Source: Acidobacteriota bacterium
GTDB taxonomy: Bacteria > Acidobacteriota > Thermoanaerobaculia > Thermoanaerobaculales > Sulfomarinibacteraceae
Assembly: GCA_022340665.1 (NCBI GenBank)
Contig: JAJDNM010000072.1
Coordinates: 19,541-83,540, forward strand
DNA length: 64,000 nucleotides
Direction of reading: 5' to 3'
Part shown: piece by piece, positions 25,591-33,671 of the stretch
How positions within the stretch are numbered: the stretch's first letter is position 1
Layout of the letters: the number at the start of each line of letters is the position of its first letter
Translations under genes and position numbers: made by a program
The notes under the pieces: generated by a model
Told to the model about the DNA's origin: nothing
Databases searched by the model: none
What the model saw: only the letters and a program-made list of their open reading frames with translations

Positions 25591-26994
25591 TTGACTCGGC
25601 GTACGATCTCTCTACTATCGCTGTTCGCCCTGGTCGCGATGCCGGCAATCGCCGCCGACTATTCTCACAAGGAATACTTCGAACACTACGAGGGCACGAA
25701 GACCTGTCTCAACTGTCACCAGGACGAGGCGGAGACCTTCTTTCACTCCCAGCACTACCAGTGGACCGGCGAGACGCCGGCGATCGTCAACGCCGATGGC
25801 AAGAAACTCGGGAAGAAGAACACCATCAACGACTTCTGCACCAACCCGATCCCGGCCTGGATCGGCATCACCAAGAACTCCCGCGGTGAGATCCTCTCCC
25901 AAGGTTGTTCGAAGTGCCATGCCGGGCTCGGGAAGATTCCGTCCGCGGAAATGAGTCGGGAACAGCTCGAGAACATCGACTGCCTGATCTGCCACGCATC
26001 CGGCTACAACCGGACCCTGGTTGAAAACGAGGACGGCAGCCTGGAGTGGAAGCCGATTTTGTGGAAGAACCAGGAGGGCCTCGACTCCGTCTCCAAGCGG
26101 ATCACCATGCCGAAGCGGACGAGCTGCCTGCGATGCCACTCCGGTTCCGGCGGCGGTCCCAATTTCAAGCGCGGAGACATCGAGTACGCGCTGGCGGAAA
26201 CCGACCGCCGGTTCGACGTGCACATGGGCACGGACGGTGGCGACATGGCATGCATGGACTGCCACGCAGGCACCAGCCACCGCATGCGAGGTCGCGGCGT
26301 GGATCTGATGGGTTCAGATTCCGCCGACCAGCTCCGATGTGCAGATGGTTCCTGCCACGAGGCAACGCCTCACCAGAAGGAGCTGCTGAACCGGCATGCC
26401 AATCGGGTCGATTGCACGACCTGCCACATTCCGGCCTTCGCCAAGGAGGACCAAACCGACATGGTTCGGGACTGGTCGACGCCAGCCTACGATGAGGAGA
26501 AGGACAAGCACACGCCAACCTTCACCTTTGGCAGTAATGTCACGCCCGAGATTGCCTGGTACAACGGCTCCGTGTGGGCTCAGCTGCCAGGCGTTCCGGT
26601 GACCGAACGCGATGACGGCGTGGTCACGATGGTATTGCCACAGGGTTCGCGCTCGGATGCCAAGGCCAAGCTCCACCCGTTCAAGGTTCACCGTGGCAAG
26701 ATGCCGGTGACAAAGGACGACCGCTGGATCTTGCCGATCAACGTCGAGGAGTTCTTCGCTGACGGAAACATCGACGGCGCAGTCCGTGAGGCGGCCCACG
26801 TGCTCTACGGGATCGAAAACTTCGACTACGAGTGGGTACCTGTGAAACGCTATATGGGTATCTTCCACGAGGTCCAGCCGGCGGAGAACGCGCTTCGTTG
26901 TCTCGACTGCCACGGACCCGACGGGCGTCTCGACTGGGCCGGTCTCGGCTATGAGGGAGATCCGCTTGCCGAGGTCTTGAGTCCCTCGCACTGA
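25591..26994 (+). CDS. octaheme c-type cytochrome, tetrathionate-reductase-family-like
   Basis: 467 aa periplasmic or surface cytochrome with a signal peptide. Heme motifs in order: CLNCH, CSKCH, CLICH, CLRCH, CMDCH, CADGSCH (a CX4CH variant), CTTCH and CLDCH, eight in all. The segment DCTTCHIPAFAK... DMVRDWSTP and the end GRLDWAGLGYEGDPL resemble the octaheme tetrathionate reductase family. Enzyme chemistry (tetrathionate, nitrite, sulfur species) is not proven. The start is TTG with GAGGAGGAGACA directly upstream. A terminator follows at 27017. Confidence 0.88.
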   Translation: MTRRTISLLSLFALVAMPAIAADYSHKEYFEHYEGTKTCLNCHQDEAETFFHSQHYQWTGETPAIVNADGKKLGKKNTINDFCTNPIPAWIGITKNSRGEILSQGCSKCHAGLGKIPSAEMSREQLENIDCLICHASGYNRTLVENEDGSLEWKPILWKNQEGLDSVSKRITMPKRTSCLRCHSGSGGGPNFKRGDIEYALAETDRRFDVHMGTDGGDMACMDCHAGTSHRMRGRGVDLMGSDSADQLRCADGSCHEATPHQKELLNRHANRVDCTTCHIPAFAKEDQTDMVRDWSTPAYDEEKDKHTPTFTFGSNVTPEIAWYNGSVWAQLPGVPVTERDDGVVTMVLPQGSRSDAKAKLHPFKVHRGKMPVTKDDRWILPINVEEFFADGNIDGAVREAAHVLYGIENFDYEWVPVKRYMGIFHEVQPAENALRCLDCHGPDGRLDWAGLGYEGDPLAEVLSPSH

Positions 26995-27016
26995 GGCGGA
27001 CCTTTCGAACACCAGG

Positions 27017-27041
27017 GCGGGCCTTCGGGCCCGCTTTTTTT
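27017..27041 (+). terminator. Rho-independent terminator of cytochrome unit 1
   Basis: GCGGGCC, loop TTCG, GGCCCGC, then seven T. It lies 22 bp behind the stop codon of the octaheme gene and separates units 1 and 2. Confidence 0.92.
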
Positions 27042-27068
27042 GTCCATGAATCGATAAGATATTGAGAC

Positions 27069-27133
27069 TGAATCACTCATTTTCTCATTTTCAGCTGAAT
27101 AAGAACCGTTAGGAATCCTAAATGAATCACTCA
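27069..27133. promoter_or_regulatory. paired direct repeat TGAATCACTCA upstream of unit 2
   Basis: TGAATCACTCA occurs at 27069-27079 and again, identically, at 27123-27133, 54 bp start to start (close to five helical turns). It lies 70-140 bp above the unit 2 promoter in AT-rich DNA, the right place for a regulator site. No known operator consensus is recognised. Confidence 0.5.
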
Positions 27134-27204
27134 AAGCCATATAATGAAACCGTTTACCTCTAAATTTTGTGTATTTGAAAAACTATTCATATGACCAAAT
27201 TGAC

Positions 27205-27239
27205 ATAGGCTTGACAATTCATTTTGAGATTACAATTAT
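27205..27239 (+). promoter_or_regulatory. promoter of the MtrA/MtrB-like unit
   Basis: ATAGGCTTGACAAT (27205-27218) contains -35 TTGACA (27211-27216). A 17-bp spacer follows, then AATTAT (27234-27239). The block matches 23421-23434 at 13 of 14 positions. Start of transcription is expected near 27246, giving a leader of about 180 nt. Confidence 0.7.
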
Positions 27240-27263
27240 GTGACAGTGCAGAAGAACTGGACC

Positions 27264-27358
27264 TTTTCGCCAGACCTTCGAGGCTCTCACCGCCGCCCCG
27301 GGAGGGCGGCGAAGCGCTTGATTTTCAAGGGCTACGGAAGCCCGCTGCGAGGCGAAAA
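27264..27358 (+). ncRNA. structured 5' leader RNA of the decaheme cytochrome gene (candidate)
   Basis: Closing stem TTTTCGCC (27264-27271) with GGCGAAAA (27351-27358). Inside are at least three hairpins: CGCCGCCC/GGGCGGCG (27291-27311, loop CGGGA), CTTGA/TCAAG (27317-27329, loop TTT) and GGCT/AGCC (27330-27342). A weak CCT/AGG hairpin lies at 27275-27283. After the junction, CCGAC/GTCGG (27360-27382 region) can pair. The ribosome site AAGGAGG at 27413-27419 lies beyond. The multibranched layout in a leader is riboswitch-like, but it does not match the GEMM, cobalamin or SAM cores I know. Confidence 0.55.
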
Positions 27359-27425
27359 CCCGACCCCCTCTCCGGGCGTCGGTTCATCTCAGATTTCTAA
27401 CCAATCGATTTAAGGAGGATTGGAC

Positions 27426-28310
27426 ATGAGGAGGAGCATCCTGCTGGCCCTGGTCGGCGTGGCATGCGCCCTGGCCCTACCGGCGACGGCCGCTGACAGT
27501 CCGTGCATGGATTGTCATGATGATGTCGCCGCCGCGATGGCCAACCAGATCCACATGCGCATCGAACCTTTCGAGGTCTACGGTCGCACGGTGGGCTGCG
27601 AGGGCTGCCACGGTGACGGTACCCAGCATATGGAAGAGGGAGATCCGGAGCTGATCCGGACCTTCGAGAACCCGGTTGAGGACACCGCCGCGTGCCTCGA
27701 TTGCCACGGTCAGAAAGAACAGGGCGCGTGGCACGCATCGACGCATGCGATGGAAAACCTGAGCTGCCTCGACTGCCATTCGATTCACCAGGCGAAGAAC
27801 CCGCTGAACACCTGCAAGGACTGCCATCAGGCAGTCGTTGCCCAGTTCCAGCTGCCTTCGCACCACCCGGTACCCGAGGGCCACATGACCTGCGTCGGCT
27901 GCCACGACCCGCACGCCGCGACCGAGAGCCAGCTCAAGACCGACATGCGGCTCAACGATCTCTGCTACACCTGCCACCAGACCAAGGAAGGCCCGTTCAT
28001 CTTCGAGCACGCCCCGGTGGTCGAGGATTGCAGCCTGTGCCATACACCGCACGGAGCGGTCGCTAACAATCTGCTGACGGCGAACGAACCCACCGTCTGT
28101 CTGCAGTGCCACGAGTTCCATTTCCACGCCGGTCTCAACAGCCCTGAAGGGCACATTGACGTCGGTGGCACGGAGTTCGACAACCCGTTCGGCGAGCACA
28201 GCTTCAACGTGGCCTTCACCACCAAGTGCACCCAGTGCCACTCGCAGATCCACGGCACTGACCTGCCGTCCCAGTCGATTCCGGGCGGCGGCCACGGAAT
28301 GGTGCGGTGA
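27426..28310 (+). CDS. decaheme c-type cytochrome, MtrA/DmsE/PioA family
   Basis: 294 aa with a signal peptide (MRRSILLALVGVACALALPATAA). Ten heme motifs: CMDCH, CEGCH, CLDCH, CLDCH, CKDCH, CVGCH, CYTCH, CSLCH, CLQCH and CTQCH. Length, number and spacing fit the periplasmic MtrA-type cytochrome that sits inside an MtrB-type barrel. The barrel gene follows after 10 bp. The ATG at 27426 has AAGGAGG 6 bases upstream; a TTG two codons earlier is too close to that site. No MtrC-like surface decaheme cytochrome is encoded beside it. Confidence 0.92.
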   Translation: MRRSILLALVGVACALALPATAADSPCMDCHDDVAAAMANQIHMRIEPFEVYGRTVGCEGCHGDGTQHMEEGDPELIRTFENPVEDTAACLDCHGQKEQGAWHASTHAMENLSCLDCHSIHQAKNPLNTCKDCHQAVVAQFQLPSHHPVPEGHMTCVGCHDPHAATESQLKTDMRLNDLCYTCHQTKEGPFIFEHAPVVEDCSLCHTPHGAVANNLLTANEPTVCLQCHEFHFHAGLNSPEGHIDVGGTEFDNPFGEHSFNVAFTTKCTQCHSQIHGTDLPSQSIPGGGHGMVR

Positions 28311-28320
28311 GGGGGACATC

Positions 28321-30528
28321 ATGAATATCAAATCCATTTTCCAGCTCTCGCTGGTTCTGGCCCTGATCGCTATCCCCGTGACCGTTTTCGCTCAGGAGGC
28401 GTCGCAGGCCGAGCCGGGACCGTTCACACTCAACCTTGTCGGCACCGAGCCCGGATCAATCTCCGACGCTGATGTGGAGTCGAGCGTCGAGATCGGTCTT
28501 TACAACACGAGCCTGGACGACTCGCCGGACATGGTGGCCGAGTACTACGACACCAGGTCGGGTATCACTGCCAATGCGATGATCTCGTCGCACAGTGACT
28601 CGGGCAGCCTTGAGTTTGTGGCCGCCTTCCAGAGCGCCGATACCCAGGCCGGCTCGTTCGATTTCGACCTCGGACGCAGCTGGCGTTCGAAGAACAGATA
28701 CCAGAAGTTCATCCACCGGCTCGGTCACGATCCGATGACCAACCTGGAAGCGACGTCGACCAACGGCAAAGTGGTCTGGCACACGGACCTTCGTCCCGAC
28801 CAGGAGTACCAGTTCAACTACTCGGTCCTCAGCAGCAGCAACGAGCTTCAATTCGAAGGGCTCGACGCGCTGACCATCGGTCTCGATGTGCGGGAGCAGA
28901 AGCGTCGGGGACATACCCAGGCCTACACCACCTCGCACTGCGACAACTGCCACATCTACAGCCAGGGGCACCCGATCGACGAGACGACGACCGACGCCAC
29001 CGTCGACGCCAAGCTAGCGTGGAGCGGCGGCTACGCCAAGGCGGCTTTCACGACCCGAAGCCTGAAGCACGGCACGTCGTCGGTGCCGATGACCTACGAC
29101 GACGCCCTCCATCCGGAGCTGCAAATTCCGGTCTTCGACAACCGCCTCCAGTACGACGACGACGCGATTGGCGTACCGGCGGACATGTGGTCGAACATCG
29201 ACAAGAACAAGACCCGGCTCGATCTGGTCTTCAACGACGTCGGTGGCTTCACGATCACCGGCAACGGCGTTTTCTCGGACACCGAGAACACCTACACCGG
29301 CCTGAAGTCCGACTATCGAGGTTACGTCGTCACCGCGGCCAAGGGCTGGAAGAACGGTTGGCGCCTGCGCTGGCGCGGTCGCGCGTACTCGATCGACAAC
29401 GACGATGTCTTCGTCGACGTCAACGACCGACCCGGTGTTGCCGGGCCACTCGCCGGCCAGACCTTTGAAGAAGTCTGGGGCGTCAACTTCGACCACACCC
29501 GGATGTCGGCGCTCAACCGCGACGCCTTCGAATCGAAAGCCGACCTCAGCTATCGCTTCGGCCGCAAGACCGGAACGTTACGTTTCATTTGGGACTATGA
29601 CAGCGTCGATCGTGACAACTTCCAGGTCTTTCCCGGTAAGTTCGAGACCTCCACGAACCTCCTCGGGGCCAGTTATCGCGTCCGCCCGGCCACCGGTTGG
29701 AACTTCGAAGCCAACCTCAAGTACGCATCTGTCGACAACGCGTTCATGCTGATTGATGGCGCCTGTTCAACGCTCGTTTCCCCCAGCTATCCCAATCCGT
29801 GGAATCCGGAAACTCCGCAGTACTACCAGTTCCAAGACGCGCGCATCGCGGACACAACGGCATCGGCCTCGAGCTGGATGCGAGCCGATCTTCGCGCCGG
29901 ATACTCGACCGGCAACACGACCCTCTTCGGCAAGTACATCTACTATGACGGAGACAACAACGATGGCGACCTGACGGACTGGGCGCGCAAGAGCAGCACG
30001 GCGCTCGTTACCGTTTGGTCGGCCCCGACCGAGAACATGAATTGGTACGCTACGCTTTCCTGGATCGATTCGGATCTGGATGTACCTGCCTGCATACCAG
30101 TCTTCGATGGTTGAGCAGGCACTGTTATGGGAGGCCAGGATGGCTTCTCTCGTGACGTGCTCGACTACACCTCCGAATCCACGACCCTGATGGCCGGTGT
30201 CAAATTCCTCACCGGGAGCGAGAACGAGATCGGAATCGATCTCAGCTGGATGCAGGCCGAGGCGGGCCTCGCGCCCTTCGATCTGTCGGCTGACGACTAC
30301 GTGGCGATTTCTCCGCCGATGAGCTTCGACTTCTCGACTTCACACCTCAACTCGGATCTGGACAACACCCGAATCGACGCCGAGTTGTGGGCCAAATTCT
30401 GGTTCGACTCGAAATGGTGGCTGCGTCTCCGCTATCACTACGTCGATTTCCAGGACGACGCGCCCTATCTCTACGACACCTCGGGCACATACCAGTTCGC
30501 CGCTGCAGCGATCGGACTGGTCTTCTGA
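28321..30528 (+). CDS. MtrB/PioB-family outer-membrane beta-barrel, interrupted by one in-frame TGA
   Basis: Reading from ATG 28321 gives 597 residues, TGA (30112-30114), then 137 further residues in the same frame to TGA 30526-30528. The 597-residue part has a signal peptide, a CDNCH motif near residue 207 (MtrB proteins carry an N-terminal CxxC) and beta strands. The second part continues beta strands (for example WLRLRYHYVDFQDD) and ends AAAIGLVF, the C-terminal aromatic insertion signal. The total of 735 codons matches MtrB-family size. So the barrel is split by a single nonsense codon without frameshift. Explanations: recent mutation, sequence error, or selenocysteine readthrough. A downstream ATG at 30127 lacks a ribosome site. 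Confidence 0.8.
30129..30149 (+). other. hairpin 3' of the in-frame TGA (SECIS-like position)
   Basis: GGGAGGCC (30129-30136) pairs with GGCTTCTC (30142-30149): eight pairs, two of them G-U. The loop AGGAT has GG at 30138-30139. The loop starts 22 nt after the TGA, which is in the distance range I recall for bacterial SECIS elements. The pairing could arise by chance in GC-rich DNA. Confidence 0.35.
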
Positions 30529-30549
30529 TCTGACATTCCCTTGTTGTCG

Positions 30550-30577
30550 CCCCGCCGTTCGCGGCGGGGCCTTTTTT
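30550..30577 (+). terminator. Rho-independent terminator of the MtrA/MtrB-like unit
   Basis: CCCCGCC (30550-30556) with GGCGGGG (30563-30569), then CC and TTTTTT. It lies 21 bp behind the barrel stop codon, so the DUF2202 gene behind it needs its own promoter. Confidence 0.92.
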
Positions 30578-30653
30578 GTGTCCGAAGAACCCGCAAGGCG
30601 TGGCATTTGGACCCGCCGGGCCGACATTCCGGATCCTCAACCGCGGACGAAAG

Positions 30654-30669
30654 TTGGCACGGGCCTTGC
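30654..30669 (+). promoter_or_regulatory. sigma-54 promoter of the DUF2202 unit
   Basis: TTGGCACG, four bases, TTGC: GG at 30656-30657 and GC at 30668-30669 are exactly 10 nt apart, and the flanks match the sigma-54 consensus (TGGCACG-N4-TTGC). It is 47 bp before the ATG of the DUF2202 gene and just behind the terminator. Sigma-54 promoters need an enhancer-binding activator, and one is encoded at 35938-37302. A specific activator site was not found. Confidence 0.72.
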
Positions 30670-30715
30670 GCATACCTCTGCGGGCGGCCACCGAACCGCC
30701 AAAAAGGAGGTACTC

Positions 30716-31708
30716 ATGACAATCAATCGTTCATACACGTTCACGGCGCTCGCCATCCTGGTGATTGCGAGCTTCATCATCGCCCCGCCGGCCGATGCCC
30801 AGCAGCGCCGTCGGGCAACGGTCCAGGTTGGACCCGAGTGCACGGGCGGGCTCCAGGCCCTCTTCGACGAAATCGAGGCGGGCTTTCTGTCCACCGATGA
30901 TGAGGTCGATATTCTATTCCTTCGCCAGGAGGAGAAGCTCGCTCGCGACGTCTACCTGACACTGGCCGATCGGTGGCAGCTGCCGATCTTCGCCAACATC
31001 GCTCGCGCCGAGCAGAAGCACATGGACCTCGTGCTCAAGCTGATCGAGACCTACGGGCTCGTCGATTCCATCACCGACGACACCGTCGGAGCCTTCAGCG
31101 ACGGCTTCCTGGCACAGCTGTACATCGACCTCGTGGCCACCGGTGAGGTCTCACTCGTCGATGCGTTGGCCATCGGAGTCGAGATCGAGGACATGGATCT
31201 CGCCGATCTCTACCAAATGATCGAGAACACCGAAAACGACCATGTCAAGCTGGTCGCCCACAACCTCGCCAAGGGCTCGCGCAACCATCTCCGGGCCTTC
31301 ATGCGCGCCCTCGAGGCTCAGGGCGGAACCTACACGCCTGACGAGTATCTGGACCAGGAAACCTTCGACGGGATTCTCGAGGCCGACATGGAGCGGCGGA
31401 TGTTCTACGACTCGGACGGTGAACCTGTCCCGGCCTGCGGCGGATCGGTCGGCGGGTTCGGCATGCGACGCGGCGGACAAGGCTACGGCTCCGGTGACGG
31501 TTCGAACGGGAACGGCGATGGAAGTGGAGAGTGCACCGGTGACGGCTCGGGTGAGTGCGACGGCACCGGCCCGAACGGTGGTAGCAATGGCAACTCGAAC
31601 GGGTCCGGCAGCGGCTCTGGCGAGTGTGACGGCACCGGTCCGAACGGTGGTGGCAACGGTGGCGGCAACGGTGGCGGCAACGGTGGCGGCAACGGTGGCG
31701 GCAATTGA
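30716..31708 (+). CDS. DUF2202 ferritin-like protein with Gly/Asn-rich tail
   Basis: 330 aa. A signal peptide (about residues 1-27) targets the protein to the periplasm or beyond. The DUF2202 four-helix domain (about residues 55-215) carries paired acidic/His ligands as in ferritin-like diiron proteins: LRQEEKLARD, RAEQKHMDLV, NTENDHVKLV and SRNHLRAF. The last 90 residues are low-complexity Gly/Asn/Ser with repeated SGECDGTGPNGG-like units containing Cys. AAAAAGGAGG lies 6 bases before the ATG; an open frame upstream to 30578 is not used. A metal- or oxygen-related role is inferred. The gene is followed by a basic secreted protein. Confidence 0.82.
   Translation: MTINRSYTFTALAILVIASFIIAPPADAQQRRRATVQVGPECTGGLQALFDEIEAGFLSTDDEVDILFLRQEEKLARDVYLTLADRWQLPIFANIARAEQKHMDLVLKLIETYGLVDSITDDTVGAFSDGFLAQLYIDLVATGEVSLVDALAIGVEIEDMDLADLYQMIENTENDHVKLVAHNLAKGSRNHLRAFMRALEAQGGTYTPDEYLDQETFDGILEADMERRMFYDSDGEPVPACGGSVGGFGMRRGGQGYGSGDGSNGNGDGSGECTGDGSGECDGTGPNGGSNGNSNGSGSGSGECDGTGPNGGGNGGGNGGGNGGGNGGGN
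31646..31705 (+). repeat. 12-bp tandem repeat, five units, at the 3' end of the DUF2202 gene
   Basis: GGTGGTGGCAAC, then GGTGGCGGCAAC three times and GGTGGCGGCAAT, ending just before the TGA. It encodes GlyGlyGlyAsn repeats. Such an array can change copy number by slippage. Confidence 0.93.
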
Positions 31709-31740
31709 CCGGCCTAGTGACTGAAGCAAAGGATTTCACC

Positions 31741-32217
31741 ATGAAGAAAATAGGAAGATCCCTCATCACCATAGCCTGCGCAGGCATGCTTCTCGTGGCT
31801 TCGGCCGGTCAGGCCAAAGCCCAGGATGCAGCCCCCAGTGCGAATCAGAAGAAGGCCCAGACACAAGCGAAGAAGGGCGACGGCACGTGCGACGGTCAGG
31901 CCCAGGGTGCAGGGCAACAGAAGGGCGCCGTTCGAAAGAACGGACCCGCAGACGGATCCGGCACCCAGGGGGTCGGCCCCCGGGGCGGCAGCGGCAACGG
32001 CTCGCCCGGCAAGATGGGCACCCGCAAAGGTGCGGACACCTCGATGCAGAAGGCGAGCAAGAAAGGCACGAGTTCCGCCGGCGTGAACGGCTCCGGAAAG
32101 GGTGCAACCATGCGCTCCAGAGCGCGTGACCTCAGCGGCTCCGGCAGCAGAAGTTGCGCCGGTTCTCGATCCGGCTCTCGAAGTTCCGGAGGCTCCCGGC
32201 GCGGCGGACGTCGGTAG
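31741..32217 (+). CDS. secreted basic low-complexity protein, unknown
   Basis: 158 aa. A signal peptide (KKIGRSLITIACAGMLLVASAGQAKAQ) is followed by a lysine/glutamine-rich region and a Gly/Ser/Arg tail (RSGSRSSGGSRRGGRR at the end). The mature protein is strongly basic and likely disordered. The KGDGTCDGQ segment echoes the cysteine-containing units of the acidic tail of the protein encoded 32 bp upstream, so the two may interact. The ATG follows AAAGGA. It is in the same transcript, as no promoter or terminator lies between. A terminator follows. Confidence 0.65.
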   Translation: MKKIGRSLITIACAGMLLVASAGQAKAQDAAPSANQKKAQTQAKKGDGTCDGQAQGAGQQKGAVRKNGPADGSGTQGVGPRGGSGNGSPGKMGTRKGADTSMQKASKKGTSSAGVNGSGKGATMRSRARDLSGSGSRSCAGSRSGSRSSGGSRRGGRR

Positions 32218-32238
32218 GCTCCCCCTCTCCCCTCTTTC

Positions 32239-32267
32239 GGCCCCGCTCTCCCGGGCGGGGCCTTTTT
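32239..32267 (+). terminator. Rho-independent terminator after the DUF2202 unit
   Basis: GGCCCCGC (32239-32246) with GCGGGGCC (32255-32262), then TTTTT. Confidence 0.92.
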
Positions 32268-32272
32268 CGTCT

Positions 32273-32393
32273 GGATGCTAGATGCTGGATGCTGGATAAA
32301 CCAAGAGCGCAAATTTCGCACCGACCACGTTTACGGGCGAGTGGGCAGATCCAGGATCTAGCATCAAGTATCCAGAATCGGGCGGGTGGCGGG
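32273..32393. repeat. GATGCTG/GATGCTA element before glgC end
   Basis: The left arm has three heptamers (GATGCTA, GATGCTG, GATGCTG; 32274-32294). About 50 bp of unique sequence follows. The right arm is built of complementary words (GATCCAGGATCTAGCATC, 32348-32365, then AAGTATCCAGAATC), ending in GGGCGGGTGGCGGG. It is a third member of the 21513 and 39295 family, ending 3 bp from the stop codon of glgC. Confidence 0.72.
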
Positions 32394-32396
32394 AAC

Positions 32397-33671
32397 TCAG
32401 ATCACCGTCCCGTCCGGAACAACTGCATTCTTGGCCACAACGACGATCCCGTCGCGAATCGCCCAGCCATCGCCCTCGACCTCTTCGACCCCCGCCTCAT
32501 TACAGATACGGACGTTGCTTCCGATCCGGGCGTTCTTGTCGATGATGGCGTTGCAGATCTCGCAGCCTTCGCCGATGCCTGGCGTCGGCTCCCCCGGCCT
32601 GGGGTCCGGATAGTGGGAGTCGATCCCCATGATCAGAGCGTTTCGAACGACGGACTTCCGGATCGATCCTCGAAGGCCGACGATGGCGTTCTCGAGCTCG
32701 GAGTCCTTCACACTCGACCCGTCAGAGAGGAGCGCACGATCGAACCTGCACCTGTGGAGGCGAGCCCCCGGGAGGTAGCGGGGCCGCGTGTAGATCGGCC
32801 ACGCCTGATCGTGAAAGGTGAACTGCGGCGTCTCCTGTACCAGGTCCATGTGGGCCTCGAAGAAAGCACCGATGGTCCCGATGTCCCGCCAATAGCCCTT
32901 GAAGAAATGAGCCTGCACCCGTCGATTCGAGACCTCGGCGGGAATGATGTCGCCTCCGAAATCCACCAGCGTGTTGTCGAGCGATTCGATGAGCGCTTCC
33001 TTGCGAAAGATGTAGATCCCCATCGACGCCAGGTACGGCAGATCCGAGGAAACGCCCTTCGCCTCGAGGAGGCGCGGCGACACCTCCATACCTGCCCGTT
33101 CCCGGTCGGTCGAGGGCTTTTCGCGAAACTCGACGATTCGTCCGCTGTCGTCCACCCTCACCGCACCGAAGCCGGCGATCTCCTCGCTCGAGCAGGGTTT
33201 GACCGCGATGGTGATGTCGGCGTCGTTCTCGATGTGATCGTGCAGGAGTTGGCGATAGTCCATGCGATACATGTGGTCGCCGGCGAGGATCAGCACGTGT
33301 TCACCGGGGAGCTGGGCGAAGATGCGGAGATTCTGCCTCACCGCGTCTGCGGTGCCCTGGAACCAGGTCTGGACTGTCGGAGTCTGCTGGGCGGCGAGGA
33401 TCTGCACGTAGCCGCGCGAGAAGGCGTCGAAGCGATAGGTGCGGCCGATATGACGGTGCAGGGACACGGAGTTGAACTGGGTCAATACGTACATGCGCTC
33501 CATGCCCGAGTTGATGGCGTTCGAGATCGGAATGTCGATCAAACGGTATTTTCCGGCCACCGGAACCGCCGGCTTGCTGCGCTGCAACGTCAGCGGAGCC
33601 AGGCGAGTGCCACGCCCACCACCGAGGATCAGAACCGTCACATCCAAGTTGCACTCGTCGAGCGCGCTCAT
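32397..33671 (-). CDS. glgC: glucose-1-phosphate adenylyltransferase
   Basis: 424 aa enzyme making ADP-glucose for glycogen. Visible motifs: VLILGGGRGTRLAPLT (about residues 13-28, nucleotide binding), RSKPAVPVAGKYRLIDIPISN (about 31-51) and a C-terminal left-handed beta-helix domain (IIDKNARIGSNVRI). The N-terminal region and the AVPVAG lysine agree with bacterial GlgC. GAGGAGGATTGA precedes the ATG. No glgA or glgB is next to it. Convergent with the basic secreted gene across a terminator and a repeat element. Confidence 0.93.
   Translation of the reverse strand: MSALDECNLDVTVLILGGGRGTRLAPLTLQRSKPAVPVAGKYRLIDIPISNAINSGMERMYVLTQFNSVSLHRHIGRTYRFDAFSRGYVQILAAQQTPTVQTWFQGTADAVRQNLRIFAQLPGEHVLILAGDHMYRMDYRQLLHDHIENDADITIAVKPCSSEEIAGFGAVRVDDSGRIVEFREKPSTDRERAGMEVSPRLLEAKGVSSDLPYLASMGIYIFRKEALIESLDNTLVDFGGDIIPAEVSNRRVQAHFFKGYWRDIGTIGAFFEAHMDLVQETPQFTFHDQAWPIYTRPRYLPGARLHRCRFDRALLSDGSSVKDSELENAIVGLRGSIRKSVVRNALIMGIDSHYPDPRPGEPTPGIGEGCEICNAIIDKNARIGSNVRICNEAGVEEVEGDGWAIRDGIVVVAKNAVVPDGTVI

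Noticed and set aside
27264..27358. Leader RNA as a GEMM c-di-GMP/cGAMP or cobalamin riboswitch.
   Set aside because: The conserved cores I know for these classes are absent; only the location is suggestive.
30114..30114. TGA read as tryptophan by an altered genetic code.
   Set aside because: Many other genes in the window end in TGA (pyrR, DUF2202, the trailing barrel end), so TGA is a normal stop here.
30127..30528. Downstream part of the barrel as an independent gene from ATG 30127.
   Set aside because: It has no ribosome site, no signal peptide, and begins in the middle of a barrel.
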